A DNA stretch of 64,000 bases from positions 23,118 to 87,117 of the forward strand of contig JAPUDO010000048.1 in assembly GCA_027493055.1 (NCBI GenBank). Reading direction: 5' to 3'. The notes beneath the pieces are model-generated. The model was not told the DNA's origin. It did no database searches and saw only the letters and a list, made by a program, of their open reading frames with translations. Shown here piece after piece: positions 1 to 10,588 of the stretch. The stretch's first letter is position 1. Each line of letters starts with the position of its first letter. The DNA comes from Niabella sp. Lineage in GTDB: Bacteria > Bacteroidota > Bacteroidia > Chitinophagales > Chitinophagaceae. A program made the translations under genes and the position numbers.

Positions 1-1239
1 CGATTCCCAGTAGGCTCTGGAACGCTTACCTTCAGGACTTAACCATCTCAGGCTGTATATCCATTTTTGCCTAAATGGATTATAAAACATCGTACTTCTG
101 TCTCCTGTTATGCCCATTTCATACATTTTACCAAAATCTGTTGCATTTCCTGTAACGAACGCTCTTGCCCTATCCCTAGCCGCTCCTCCACGAAGAAAAA
201 CTTTATACGTTTCATTCGGTTTGGTAGCATTATAATCTCTCACAACGGTCCAGGAATCTGGTTTAATCTCAGAAGGCAGTATCTGGTTGGTGCCAGGATT
301 CAGAGAGAGGTTAGGTCTTTGCCAATGTAAGCCATCTTTACTAGTTGCATAGGCAAGAGTAGTTACCCATCCTGCTTCATACCATAGTTCAAATAATTTT
401 TTCTCTTCATTCCACCATAGACCTCCGCTTTTGGGGCCAGCTAACGCTAAATTATTCAGCCCTTTTTTCTCTATATCTGTTTCAGGTTTAAGAATAGGGT
501 TGCCTTCGTATTTTTGCGGGTAATGGTATTCTATTTTTAAGTCGGTCTTCTCTATTAAAAAATCATCGACGAAGAGTTGTCGTCCCACATTGATATTGAT
601 GAGTTCGGGTTTGTGAGTTAAATAAGGCACATTCATAGGCCCATTGATTGACCAGTCAACTATTGGAGGCCAGTGCTTTGGCAATCTTATTCCGTTGTAA
701 AGCAACTCTCCTCCCGGTTCTAGTCTGTTAACCTCAAAGCCGGTAACTATCGACCATGCAGGTAGTGTTAGCTTTTCATCCTTTTTCAGGGATTTGCTAA
801 AGACACTTACAGTATTTTCTGGCTTATCATAGAAAAGAATAAAGGGTGGCACACTATCTATTTTAGTAAAACCATTATCAAGTAGAGGCTTACTTCTGTC
901 AACAGACTGGTTTGTCGGCGCAAGCACCAAAACATATCCAGCCTCTAAACAATGAATGGCGTATTCCTTATTAAATGGTAATTCAAAATACAATAATCCA
1001 TCTAAAAGACTGGGAATTTCAATGTTCGCCTTAAATCCTCTATCTGAAAAAAGAGCCATAGACTTTAGTAACAGTCCATGTTTCGAGAACATCCTTATCA
1101 AAGACTCATTTGATCCCTGCAATTCTACTTTCGCTTTTTTAAACAGTGCGGGACGGCTTCCCGATCCATCTTGTGCATGCAAGTAACTTGACAAGCTTAT
1201 AAAACTTATCATGATCCATATTTTCAAAATATTGCGCAT
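1..1239 (-). CDS. Secreted beta-propeller glycosidase-like protein, 3'-truncated by the window edge
   Basis: The reading frame opens at an ATG at 1237-1239 and runs off the window without a stop (413 codons visible). It starts with a hydrophobic signal peptide ending near LSSYLHA-QD. Around residue 200 is the motif RQLFVDDFLIEKTD, followed by NPILKPETDIEKKG and repeated Trp/Gly-rich strands such as LWWNEEKKLFELWYEAG and ATSKDGLHW. That layout is typical of secreted five-bladed propeller proteins related to the GH32/GH43 clans and often annotated only as hypothetical glycosyl hydrolases. It lies 27 bp after the SusD-like gene and is probably the last or near-last gene of the GH110-SusCD operon. 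Substrate and catalytic activity cannot be assigned, and the C-terminal part is unseen. Confidence 0.7.
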   Translation of the reverse strand, partial: MRNILKIWIMISFISLSSYLHAQDGSGSRPALFKKAKVELQGSNESLIRMFSKHGLLLKSMALFSDRGFKANIEIPSLLDGLLYFELPFNKEYAIHCLEAGYVLVLAPTNQSVDRSKPLLDNGFTKIDSVPPFILFYDKPENTVSVFSKSLKKDEKLTLPAWSIVTGFEVNRLEPGGELLYNGIRLPKHWPPIVDWSINGPMNVPYLTHKPELININVGRQLFVDDFLIEKTDLKIEYHYPQKYEGNPILKPETDIEKKGLNNLALAGPKSGGLWWNEEKKLFELWYEAGWVTTLAYATSKDGLHWQRPNLSLNPGTNQILPSEIKPDSWTVVRDYNATKPNETYKVFLRGGAARDRARAFVTGNATDFGKMYEMGITGDRSTMFYNPFRQKWIYSLRWLSPEGKRSRAYWES

Positions 1240-1266
1240 AATTATTGACTTTTAGTTAACACTCTC

Positions 1267-2937
1267 TTAGTATCCAGGGTTAGGAACCAAGTTCGGATTC
1301 ACATCTATCTCTTTTTTAGGGATGGGAAACCATATTTTGTAAGGGAAAAAATTTTCTTTTACCGTTTGCGCACCCAACATATTAAAGTAATAATGCGCCC
1401 CAACAGTAGCTCTATAGTCTGATGCAGAGGGAGTCTTCAATGATTGAATGACCGACTGCAGTTTTCCCATTCTAATCAAATCGAAACGACGCCAGTTTTC
1501 GCCACAAAGCTCACGGCTGCGTTCATCTAACAGTTCATCCATAAAATTTTCTTTTCTATAAGAACTATTGAGTTCGTTAAGCAAAACTGCGTCACCTCCC
1601 GCAGCCCGGCTTCTTACTATGCTTACCAACTCCCTTGCCCCTGACTCATCTCCTGTTTTAAATTTTGCTTCTGCATAAAGTAGTAATATATCTGCGTATC
1701 TTATTATAGGAAAGTTCAATAAACTCGCCAATCCAGGAACCCCCAATGCCGTTCTGTCTGCGCCGCTCGACTGCCGGAATTTGGACAAACAAATTTGAGT
1801 CCCTGAACTATTCACTGCATTAGGAATATAAAAGGTCGCGTTTTTTATTATTTCGGTTTTTGAAGAAGCGTTAATTATTCCTGTAATGTTATGTAAATAC
1901 CGCAGATCTTTAAGGTTGTACTTATCTTTCAACTCCCCCATAGATCTCACGTGGCCCCTTCCACCCCCGCTTGCATCTGGTCCCTGTGGACTAACCCAAT
2001 CAATAAGAAGATAAAAATCACTATTTCCGTTAAGCCCTGTTTGCACAACCATTGGGCATTCACTTGCCTGTTCGTCTCTTGTTACATCAAGAAAATTATA
2101 TCTATAAGATGGTAATAATATATATTGGCTATTTTGATATATTTCCTTTCCCAGCGCTTCAGATTTTTGATAGTAATCCATTGCGTTGACCCAATTAAAA
2201 CTGTTAAGTTCGAAACTCAACTCGGCGCCCACATTGTTTTCTTTACAAGAGGCTAAATAGGTATACATTTTCAAAAGAAAACTAGCTGCAGTCCATTTGT
2301 TCACCCTACCTTGTTTTGCATTGCGATGATTTAGATTATCATAAGCGAAACGCAAATCATCCTCAACCTTCTGATAAACTATGTTCAAACTTTCTCTAGG
2401 TGCCTGAGGGTCATCGTTTATACCTGCTGGCATAGGAATAGCGCCAAACATCCAAGCTAGATAAATGCTGTAAAAGCCTCTAAAAAAGCGGGCTTCAGCC
2501 ATAATTTGCTTCTTCCTTTCTTCGGATATATTGATCGCATTAACACGGTTAATAATATTATTAGCGCGATTAACGCCCACATATAGAGAGAACCACGCAT
2601 CAGAAATGAACGCATTCTCTGTGCTAAGCGCCCCGCTTGCTATATTAAGACGATCACCATTCAGCTTAGTAAAATCTGCTATTACTTCATCTCCGAGCAT
2701 TAGGATCCAGTTCAGCCGGCTTCCCCATAAACTCTGGCTTCCAACTCCCTGTATACTGGAAGCATTCATTACATCATATACGCCTGTCATTGCAAGCTCA
2801 ATTCCTTCAGGAGTATACAAATCTTCCGGAGTAGAGAATGAATATACTTTTTCTTCCAAAAACTTGGAACAGGAATTATTAACAATACAAATAGCTGCTA
2901 ACACAGACGTTAATATTAATATTCTTAACTTTTTCAT
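1267..2937 (-). CDS. SusD-like starch-binding outer-membrane lipoprotein (RagB/SusD family)
   Basis: This 556-residue protein has a lipoprotein signal peptide with Cys23 in VNNSC. An early SusD motif follows (KFLEEKVYSFSTPEDLY), with tetratricopeptide-like helices in the middle (RANNIINRVNAI, AEARFFRGFYSIYLAWMFGAIPMP) and the usual C-terminal block: ADILLLYAEAKF, ELLDERSRELCGENWRRFDLIRMGKL, and a final PNLVPNPGY. SusD proteins sit on the cell surface as the lid of a SusC transporter and bind glycan. It follows its SusC partner by 32 bp on the same strand and is downstream of two GH110 enzymes, so the ligand is probably a galactose-containing oligosaccharide. That substrate is inferred from neighbours, not from the protein itself. 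The assignment to the family is secure. Confidence 0.95.
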   Translation of the reverse strand: MKKLRILILTSVLAAICIVNNSCSKFLEEKVYSFSTPEDLYTPEGIELAMTGVYDVMNASSIQGVGSQSLWGSRLNWILMLGDEVIADFTKLNGDRLNIASGALSTENAFISDAWFSLYVGVNRANNIINRVNAINISEERKKQIMAEARFFRGFYSIYLAWMFGAIPMPAGINDDPQAPRESLNIVYQKVEDDLRFAYDNLNHRNAKQGRVNKWTAASFLLKMYTYLASCKENNVGAELSFELNSFNWVNAMDYYQKSEALGKEIYQNSQYILLPSYRYNFLDVTRDEQASECPMVVQTGLNGNSDFYLLIDWVSPQGPDASGGGRGHVRSMGELKDKYNLKDLRYLHNITGIINASSKTEIIKNATFYIPNAVNSSGTQICLSKFRQSSGADRTALGVPGLASLLNFPIIRYADILLLYAEAKFKTGDESGARELVSIVRSRAAGGDAVLLNELNSSYRKENFMDELLDERSRELCGENWRRFDLIRMGKLQSVIQSLKTPSASDYRATVGAHYYFNMLGAQTVKENFFPYKIWFPIPKKEIDVNPNLVPNPGY

Positions 2938-2969
2938 ATGATAATAATTTTTGGGTATTTTGAAAAAAC

Positions 2970-5900
2970 TTAAAAAGAGACGTTTAAACCAATTGTATAT
3001 ACACGTGGGCGGGGATAAACGGTATCATCAAAACCGGTTATCAGTTTATTATGATAAGATACTTCTGGATCTAAGCCGCTATATTTAGTCCACGTTATAA
3101 GATTCTCGGCGGTCAAATAAAGGTTAATATTTGATATTTTTAAGCGTCTGAGAGACGCACTTGAAAAGTTGTAGGCCAATCTCAAATTTTTCAGCCGCAA
3201 AAATGATCCATCTTCCGCATAGAAAGATGAGTTGGCATCCCTAAAACGGCCATCGTAAGATGGATATAGGTTTGAAGCATTGTCATTGGTCCAATGATTT
3301 CTGTAATAGTCGTAAGTCACATTATAATATGCATTATTCCCTTCGTAGCGATACCTACCTGTATTCAAAATTCCGTTACCCGATGACCATTGCAGAAAAA
3401 TATCTAATTCTATTTTTTTAAATTGAAAGCTATTGGAAAAGCCTCCAAAATGTTTAGGATTGCTGTTTGAAATAAATGTCTTATCACCCCCAGGTGTGAT
3501 CACACCATCTCCGTCAAGATCTTTAAACTTGATGTCGCCAGGTTTCACAACTACTCCGGAATAGGAAGGGATACCTGCAACCGGCGTTCCATCTGAATTG
3601 AAATCAGTTTTTTGATAAATACCATCAAATATAAATCCCCATCCCATTCCTATTGGATAACCTGGAATTAGCCGGCCGATCTCTTGGATGTGACCGCCTC
3701 TACCTGTCACCTTCAGGAATTCAGAGCTACCCAATGAAACCACCTTGTTTTTGTTAGTATTAATATTGAAACTGGTATTCCAGGAAAAGTTTTTTGTACT
3801 AATATTTCGCGTAGTAAAAGCAAATTCAATTCCTTCGTTATTTATCTGCCCAATATTCTGCCATTGACGGCTCGATCCCGTCTGGCTCGGTATACCGACT
3901 TGCAACAACATATCTGTCGTTTGCTTTTTATACCAATCCGCCACGATAGTAATACGGCCTTTAAACATCGATAGGTCAACCCCAAAATCCAGTTGAGAAG
4001 TTGTTTCCCATTTAAGGTTAGGGTTTGCTGCTTCTGCCGGCGCCAGCCCTAGATCCACCCCACCGGAGCTATTTCCATAATAAGCTCTGTCTGTTCTTGA
4101 TAAAGACCGGTATTCGGGGATACGATCATTTCCCGTTAAACCATACGTAGCTCTTATTTTTAACTCATTTATAAAATTTATCTTCGAAAACAAATTCTCC
4201 TTATTTAGCTTCCAGGCAACTCCCCATGAAGGGAATAACGCATATTTATTATTCTGTCCAAATTTTGATGATCCATCCCTTCTTAAAGTAGCGGTAAGCA
4301 AATACTTTCCTTTAAAAGAGTAATTCAGTCTTCCGAATTGTGACAAACGGTTATTTTTGATTTTAGACGACTCCACCTTGTCAGGGAAGACACTTCCTTG
4401 ATTTATATCGTAAACAGGATTGAAGCTTTGATTTTCAAAACCCGTTGCACGGGTTCCAAATGTACTGATGGAATATTGATTAATTTCTATTCCTGCCATT
4501 GCATTTAATTGATGGTGCTGATTAAAGACTTTATTATATGTTAATGTATTTGAATTTTGTATAGCAATCGAATTCGAATTATCAATCATTGCTAATCCGT
4601 TGACTGGCGGGGCGCCCCAAGAAGTTATACTGGGAAACCACGCTTCGGCTTTAGAATAGCTTAATATCCCGCCACCATAAATATTTAAGCTCAGGTTTTT
4701 ATTAAAGTCATATTTCACACCCCCGTTTACCAACAATCGGGAAGTACCGATCTCCTTAAAAGCATTATTAATTATAGTAAGTGGATTTGATACTCCTCCA
4801 TTTTGTGCAATATCCTCTTCTGATTCAACTCCTCTTAAAAGAGGTCTGTAAATAATAAAACTTTGCACAACCCCCGTGTAAGAATTTGCTCCTAAAGCTG
4901 TGGCGGCAGCTCCGGAAGATATTGTATGAGAAAAATTAATATCGCCACTAATCGTTAGTTTTTTATTAAAAGTTGCACCCCCCTTAACAGCAGCCGTATA
5001 TCGTTTAAAATTGTTGTTTTTCAAGATGCCGTCCTGATCCAGATATCCAAACGAAACGGCAACATTACTATTACCCGTTCCAGCAGTTAACCCAAGATTA
5101 TAATTCTGAATGAGGCCTTTGTGCAGTAATTCATTTTGCCAGTTATGCACACTAAAATTATTAATATCACGAATTTTATCAGCAACGCCATCGTCATTAG
5201 TATCAACTCCCCAACTTAAACTTCTCGGATCCCTGGCGTACTTATAATCCAGATAGTCATTCCCTTCTAATACTTCTATTTTTTTTACCGGCTCTCCAAA
5301 TCCCCAATATCCATTAAAGTTAATTTTAGGATTTTTTGTAGTTCCTTTTTTAGTAGTTACTATTATTACACCATTTGCAGCTCTGGAACCGTATATAGCA
5401 CTTGCGGATGCATCTTTAAGTACTTCAATTGATTCTATATCTGACGGATTAATACTTGATAGAGGATTGTATTTAACATCGGCGTCGTATGAGTTTGAGG
5501 CCACCTCTCGCGTATTGACATCGATCTGAAGCCCATCAATAACATATAATGGCTGTGTACCGGCATCTACAGAATTACTACCTCGGATATTCACAGAAAC
5601 CCCTGCTCCAGGCTCACCGGAATTAGACGTAACTTGTACTCCAGCAATTCTTCCTTGCATTGCTTCTATAAATGAAATTGCCCTTGATTTTGTTAAATCT
5701 TCATTTTTAATGGAAGCTATGGAGCCTGTTAAATCGCTCCTTCGTTGCTCACCATAACCTATTACTACTATTTCATCCAAGACATTGGCGGACTTTAACA
5801 AGATCACATTTACATTCTTTCTTCCATTTATCAACTCCACCCTGTTTTCCCAACCTATAGCAGTAAATAATAAAGTGTCATTATCCCGATAGCTTAAAAT

Positions 5901-6101
5901 CCTGAAACCGCCTAAACTATCTGTAACGGCATGACTCCCGGTTCTTTTTATGGTAACCGTGACGTAAGAGACAGGTTCTCCTAGAGCCGAGGTTACGGTA
6001 CCGGTTAAGGAGTTTTGGGCATTAGCAATGTTAGATATCGTGTTAAACCCTATTATAGCCCACAGGTAAAAAACACTCTTTGTAATTAATTGTTTAAGCA
6101 T
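2970..6101 (-). CDS. SusC/RagA-family TonB-linked outer-membrane transporter
   Basis: This 1043-residue protein has a signal peptide ending near NIANA-QN. A carboxypeptidase-D-like regulatory domain follows (about residues 30-105), then a TonB-box-like stretch DEIVVIGYGEQ. The plug domain carries the SusC hallmarks LYVIDG, VLKDASASAIYGSRAANG and IIVTTKKG, and a long beta-barrel ends in an aromatic residue (TIGLNVSF). Length and motifs match SusC transporters, which import oligosaccharides across the outer membrane using TonB energy with SusD as lid. It is followed directly by the SusD gene and preceded by two GH110 galactosidase genes with a 148-bp gap. That gap could hold a secondary promoter, but I found no clear consensus there. 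No anti-sigma-interacting N-terminal extension is evident. Confidence 0.96.
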   Translation of the reverse strand: MLKQLITKSVFYLWAIIGFNTISNIANAQNSLTGTVTSALGEPVSYVTVTIKRTGSHAVTDSLGGFRILSYRDNDTLLFTAIGWENRVELINGRKNVNVILLKSANVLDEIVVIGYGEQRRSDLTGSIASIKNEDLTKSRAISFIEAMQGRIAGVQVTSNSGEPGAGVSVNIRGSNSVDAGTQPLYVIDGLQIDVNTREVASNSYDADVKYNPLSSINPSDIESIEVLKDASASAIYGSRAANGVIIVTTKKGTTKNPKINFNGYWGFGEPVKKIEVLEGNDYLDYKYARDPRSLSWGVDTNDDGVADKIRDINNFSVHNWQNELLHKGLIQNYNLGLTAGTGNSNVAVSFGYLDQDGILKNNNFKRYTAAVKGGATFNKKLTISGDINFSHTISSGAAATALGANSYTGVVQSFIIYRPLLRGVESEEDIAQNGGVSNPLTIINNAFKEIGTSRLLVNGGVKYDFNKNLSLNIYGGGILSYSKAEAWFPSITSWGAPPVNGLAMIDNSNSIAIQNSNTLTYNKVFNQHHQLNAMAGIEINQYSISTFGTRATGFENQSFNPVYDINQGSVFPDKVESSKIKNNRLSQFGRLNYSFKGKYLLTATLRRDGSSKFGQNNKYALFPSWGVAWKLNKENLFSKINFINELKIRATYGLTGNDRIPEYRSLSRTDRAYYGNSSGGVDLGLAPAEAANPNLKWETTSQLDFGVDLSMFKGRITIVADWYKKQTTDMLLQVGIPSQTGSSRQWQNIGQINNEGIEFAFTTRNISTKNFSWNTSFNINTNKNKVVSLGSSEFLKVTGRGGHIQEIGRLIPGYPIGMGWGFIFDGIYQKTDFNSDGTPVAGIPSYSGVVVKPGDIKFKDLDGDGVITPGGDKTFISNSNPKHFGGFSNSFQFKKIELDIFLQWSSGNGILNTGRYRYEGNNAYYNVTYDYYRNHWTNDNASNLYPSYDGRFRDANSSFYAEDGSFLRLKNLRLAYNFSSASLRRLKISNINLYLTAENLITWTKYSGLDPEVSYHNKLITGFDDTVYPRPRVYTIGLNVSF

Positions 6102-6249
6102 AATCGTTACTAGTTTTTTTGGTATATTACAGTTTCACGCAGAACACAAGTGTAAATTATAGTACAAAAATGCCCCATAGATCCACTTATTTATAATTCA
6201 TTTTTATCTGCTTTCAATGCATTTTTTTCAAACTATTTTAGTGAGTGGT

Positions 6250-7962
6250 TTATTTTTCTATCTCCAGGCCTTTACAATAGGCTGTAATAAAAGGCTCAGC
6301 GCCTATATTGATATTTGCATAATCTTTACTATCTATTATTTTGTTGTCAAAGAATTTAAACCCTTTGACACTATATATATTTACTATTCGTGGATCAAAT
6401 CTTTTAATAGTGTTGTTATATACATGGATATTCTGATTATATCTGCTATCATTTCTAAATTGTTCTGCTATTCTAGATGCGGATTGAATTATCGCATGGC
6501 CCCAAATGCCATAATTACAGTTTTCAAATCGATTTTCCGTTATGGTTACTTTTCTAACCCCGGCTTGTTCAAACCAGTAATTGACATCCCCCTCAAAAAG
6601 GATGGCAGCGCCAGGAGTATGAAAATAATTTCCTCTTATTGTGATATTCGCCCTTGACCCAAGTAATAGCCCCCTTGCCCTGTTATTTTGAATAATACAA
6701 TTACTGATCAGTACCTCAGGATATTTTAACGAGGCAATCGCATTCCCCTCGCTGTTCTCAGGAACAGGGCTACTTAAAAATAGCTGTGTAAATTCTTTAT
6801 TGATCGGTTTAACACTATCCACTCTGGTATAACAATAAGAAACAAGTGAATTCCTGTTTACAAATTCAATGGAATCGCCGGGTATAAATAATTTCTGTCC
6901 GTATTGCTGATAGTGTTTTAATCGAACAATAATGCTCTTGCTATCAGGCTGGGATTCTATCAATGTATAAATTCCATGAATATTAGTTGCATCGTCCCCC
7001 TGATTTTCAAAAAGACAACTATCTATCTTTATGCTGCCGTAACAATTCACAAAATGTGTAGCGTCGGCCGTAGTGCTAACTATTCTTCCAGGCGAAGGAG
7101 TAACAGACACATTGCGCAAAATTATATCAGAACACATTTGCGCTATCACTCCCATCCCTCCTGCATGAAGTATTGAAACATCATTTATTTTTATCCCATT
7201 AGTTTGGGATAACGTAATCGCGGGGCATAACCTATCCGACGGGAAAAAAACCATCGTATTGCCTCTGGATGCGCTGATAGTCGGAACAAACAGGCGTACC
7301 GTAGCCTCATCGATTCTTTTTGCCTTAGCGTAGGGACCAGCATAGTAATCCTTCACCTTAAATGCAGTTTCTCTCTTTTGGGTATCAAATTCTAAAAGGC
7401 TTTTGTAAGGATAGCTTATACCTGAACTGTCACTAAAAAACAACAGATCGTTTTTTATTGCATAAGGATATTTTGTAGAAAAGGATATATCAAGACTGTC
7501 TTTATATACATTCACAATCTTTGCTTCACTGTGAAAAGTTCTCTGCCAGTCAATGCGAAAATTCTTTAAACTTACTTTGTTAGAAGACTTGACAATAAAC
7601 GGGCAGATATATCCATGAAATATGAAGGTTGAGCCCTGTCCGTCTACCGTGAAATCAGATAGCCCTTCTATTAAAAAGGCAATACGCTTCAGCCCTTCAT
7701 CATTATTACTTATAAACATATAGGCTTCTGATGCCATGTCTGGATAAAAATGATATGTTCCTTTGGGGATAATCAATTTAGCTGCTTTATTTTTTTTGCA
7801 GTCAGCCAAGGCTTGGCTCACAGCAAAACTTGCATCAACTCTGTCTCCGTTTTTAACAAGATAGTCCGCTAAATTGATTACCCGGTTTTGACTACCGTTT
7901 GCCAAGAGCTGAAGCGTTGAAAAAAAAAGTAAAATACATAATAATAGTGATCGTCTGTTCAT
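6250..7962 (-). CDS. GH110-family exo-alpha-1,3-galactosidase (first copy)
   Basis: This 570-residue secreted protein (signal peptide ending near LLANG) has the right-handed parallel beta-helix pattern and the signature blocks of Bacteroides GlaA/GlaB alpha-1,3-galactosidases (GH110) as I recall them. These include FPKG-type IPKGTYHFYPD (65-74), ISNNDEGLKRIAF, TVDGQGSTFIFHG, LKNFRIDW, GRIVSTTADATHFVNC (292-307) and NQGDDATNIHG (320-330). The Asp pair D323-D324 and D300 are the conserved acidic positions proposed to be catalytic in this inverting family. C-terminal blocks NNRARGLLLGSRANITI and AAILFEGDVNYWFEQAG also match. The enzyme would remove terminal alpha-1,3-linked galactose. It sits 29 bp after a second GH110 gene and upstream of SusC/SusD. 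Activity on a particular glycan is inference. Confidence 0.88.
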   Translation of the reverse strand: MNRRSLLLCILLFFSTLQLLANGSQNRVINLADYLVKNGDRVDASFAVSQALADCKKNKAAKLIIPKGTYHFYPDMASEAYMFISNNDEGLKRIAFLIEGLSDFTVDGQGSTFIFHGYICPFIVKSSNKVSLKNFRIDWQRTFHSEAKIVNVYKDSLDISFSTKYPYAIKNDLLFFSDSSGISYPYKSLLEFDTQKRETAFKVKDYYAGPYAKAKRIDEATVRLFVPTISASRGNTMVFFPSDRLCPAITLSQTNGIKINDVSILHAGGMGVIAQMCSDIILRNVSVTPSPGRIVSTTADATHFVNCYGSIKIDSCLFENQGDDATNIHGIYTLIESQPDSKSIIVRLKHYQQYGQKLFIPGDSIEFVNRNSLVSYCYTRVDSVKPINKEFTQLFLSSPVPENSEGNAIASLKYPEVLISNCIIQNNRARGLLLGSRANITIRGNYFHTPGAAILFEGDVNYWFEQAGVRKVTITENRFENCNYGIWGHAIIQSASRIAEQFRNDSRYNQNIHVYNNTIKRFDPRIVNIYSVKGFKFFDNKIIDSKDYANINIGAEPFITAYCKGLEIEK

Positions 7963-7991
7963 TATTCAGATTTTGTTTGGTTATACTAATT

Positions 7992-9959
7992 TTATTTGCG
8001 GATTGTCATGCTTTTATCATGAAGTATTAAATCTGTTTTGCTCATATTCTTTAAATCTATTTTCATTGGGTAAAAATTCTTAGAAATAGCATTCCCCTCA
8101 ATTTTTGTATTACGACATCCGTCCAGAAAAAATCCAGGAAAATCAGAATATGGGATATATGTGTTGGATTTTACAATCTCATTATTAGAAAAAATAAGGC
8201 CGTCAACAGATCGAGCAGCCAATATAGACTGGTCAAAATGTTTAAAAAGGTTGTTGGAAATTTTTATACCACTGTGATAGGGCCTTGTCAATGGTCCACT
8301 AGGTTTAATCGATGGTGTTATTGTTATTATTGAACTTCCCCAACGTCCACCGGAAGTAACACAATTTTCAAAAACATTGTTCTGAATATTGATCTCTTTT
8401 ACACCACCACTTTCAAACCAATAATTAAGATCACCCTCTATTAAAATGGCCGCACCGGCAGTGTTAAAATAATTGTTTTCAATTAAGACCTTTTGAGGTG
8501 TTGTCACCAGGATACCCCGAGCTCTGTTTTTCTTTAGAATAAAACAGTTTCTAATTTCTAATGAAGGATTCCAAGTTTTATTTTCAACATAAAATTGTCC
8601 GTTTAAATGTTTAGGTAATTCATGATCGACTATTAACTGATAGCCTTGAAAATTTTCGTGTTGAGAGACAGTTTGAATCTGCTTGACCTTGTAAGTCTTT
8701 GAACGTTGAAAGGTAATGGAATCTACAAACCATATTTCATCGCCCGGCTCGATAATATCTCTCGAGTTTCTAGTTCTTCCCTTATAAGGTAACAAAACAG
8801 CATAATCGTTCACACGTTCCTTAACAGCAATGTATTCACCGTGAACATTTACAAAATCGTCCGCCTGACCACTATGAGTGCAATTTTTTATTTCAATTTG
8901 CCCCCTACATGTAGAAAAATGAAAGGCATCCGCGATAGCGCTAAAAACCCTGCCCTTGCGATCGTTTACCCGGATGTTGACATCATCGAGGTAGAGATTT
9001 CTGGACCTAAAGCCCACAACTCCCATACTCAAGGAGTGAAAAATATCTATGTTTTTCAGGCTTATGTGCCCGCTTCTCAAAATCTGGATACATGAAGCCA
9101 GATACCTTGCATGTAACATTGATATATATGTGCCTACAGGTGGCTTATAGCTTGTAGCAGTATGAAATCTGACAATGTCTTTTTCGATCGCTTCTGCTCG
9201 GGAATCAAAAAAATTATTTCCTAATGGGTTATCATAAGTTCTATATATAATGTCTTTAGTCTTATTATCGTATAAATTATGCAAGGATACTCCTAGTTGC
9301 CATCCTTCGCCTTCAAAGAAAATTCTCCCACCCTTAATCTGATAAGGGTATTCTCGTTTATTGATTTTTATATCAATAAACTTTTCATTGGTATATGTGA
9401 TTTGGCCTTGAGAAATATAGGGACGATCCCAGTCGATATTGAAGTTCTGCAAAGAAATATTTTCACAACGATCTATTAATATCGCACTCATCTTTGAGTG
9501 AAAAATAAAAGATGAACCTCTTCCATCAATAGTCAGATTTTTTAATCCCATCAAAGAAATGCCTGTTCCTGCCTCGTTAACTGTGTCAGGATAAAAATCA
9601 TATCTCCCCTTTGGAAATATCAGAATCAACCCGTTGTTATCTCGGTTTTCAGCAATGGCTTTTCGCACCGCAAACAGGGTGTTTTGTCCGTCGCCAGGAA
9701 ATGCTCCATAAGTTGATATATATACCCTCTTTGTTACATCTTTTAATGGCGATAGATTTCCTTCTTTTTGTGTGTGATGACTTAATGAGTCAATTGCATT
9801 AACAGACGTTTTGCAAGTATTTTTTGATAAATAAGTCATTTTTATCGATCTTGAAAATTCATCCTCCCCTCCCCCCATAATCATAAAATGGCCATGCAAC
9901 ATCAGCAAACAAGTCAACCATCTAAAAAAGATATTCATATTGTAAATCATATTCTTCAT
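7992..9959 (-). CDS. GH110-family alpha-1,3-galactosidase (second, divergent copy)
   Basis: This gene is homologous to the neighbouring GH110 gene but clearly diverged. Shared blocks are FPKGRYDFYPD, NLTIDGRGSSFIFHS, LQNFNIDWDRPYISQG, IADAFHFSTCRGQI, GQADDFVNVHGEY, KKNRARGILVTTPQKVLIENN, GAAILIEGDLNYWFESGG, and near the end DQSILAARSVDGLIFSNNEI. The last blocks resemble B. thetaiotaomicron GlaB closely. The Asp pair falls at 367-368 (numbering from the start used here). An in-frame ATG lies 45 bp further upstream (10004), but I chose the ATG at 9957-9959 because it leaves a compact signal-anchor (NIFFRWLTCLLMLHG). The family is secure and the start is not. Two diverged GH110 enzymes side by side suggest complementary linkages or branched substrates. 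It is the first gene of the minus-strand operon. Confidence 0.85.
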   Translation of the reverse strand: MKNMIYNMNIFFRWLTCLLMLHGHFMIMGGGEDEFSRSIKMTYLSKNTCKTSVNAIDSLSHHTQKEGNLSPLKDVTKRVYISTYGAFPGDGQNTLFAVRKAIAENRDNNGLILIFPKGRYDFYPDTVNEAGTGISLMGLKNLTIDGRGSSFIFHSKMSAILIDRCENISLQNFNIDWDRPYISQGQITYTNEKFIDIKINKREYPYQIKGGRIFFEGEGWQLGVSLHNLYDNKTKDIIYRTYDNPLGNNFFDSRAEAIEKDIVRFHTATSYKPPVGTYISMLHARYLASCIQILRSGHISLKNIDIFHSLSMGVVGFRSRNLYLDDVNIRVNDRKGRVFSAIADAFHFSTCRGQIEIKNCTHSGQADDFVNVHGEYIAVKERVNDYAVLLPYKGRTRNSRDIIEPGDEIWFVDSITFQRSKTYKVKQIQTVSQHENFQGYQLIVDHELPKHLNGQFYVENKTWNPSLEIRNCFILKKNRARGILVTTPQKVLIENNYFNTAGAAILIEGDLNYWFESGGVKEINIQNNVFENCVTSGGRWGSSIITITPSIKPSGPLTRPYHSGIKISNNLFKHFDQSILAARSVDGLIFSNNEIVKSNTYIPYSDFPGFFLDGCRNTKIEGNAISKNFYPMKIDLKNMSKTDLILHDKSMTIRK

Positions 9960-10004
9960 TATAATGATAAAAATTAACCCTTTCCTGAAGCTATATTGAC
10001 CCAT

Positions 10005-10588
10005 AGAACATTATGCTTCATTGTAGTATTTTGAATAGAATCATATTGCAACACATTTTTATCCATTGTTACAAAAATGAAAAAGCAAGCATATTTTGGA
10101 GACAGTCTTCCTCTTTTATAAAATTTCAGCGAATGTTAAAGGGAAGTTCTGACTATACATTTTAATTAATCAAAAACGCCCATTCCCATAAATACTAAAT
10201 TCCACAAGTTCAAAAATCAAACCCAGCCTATCTGAAGGTCTTAATCATATGCAGCAAGACGTTGTGCTAAACCTATCAACCATAAATCAAACGTTTAATG
10301 TTAACCAAAGTACTCAGCAAAGTTGAAGTATATCGCACCACTGATAAGGTTTAATATTTGCGAATCATAATACTATTTTACCCAATCTATTACTTTACAA
10401 AACCACAACCTATTTATAATTTTTTCATATAAATAATACAGAATATCCTTAATGATAAAAACGCATTAGCAATTGGCAAAAAAGGATAATAAACTCCATA
10501 GCATTTTGTTCACATTTGCTATATAATTGCCTGTCAGCTCAATACTTGCAAATTCATTAAATTTAGTAAACGACAAATAACAGCACAA
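10005..10588. other. Intergenic region between divergent operons
   Basis: This AT-rich stretch of about 580 bp separates the minus-strand GH110-SusCD operon from the plus-strand dgoK/dgoA operon. It must hold promoters for both. I see no convincing TAnnTTTG box with a matching upstream TTG element, and no structured RNA. A 60-codon minus-strand frame overlapping the start of the plus-strand gene is not credible. Confidence 0.5.
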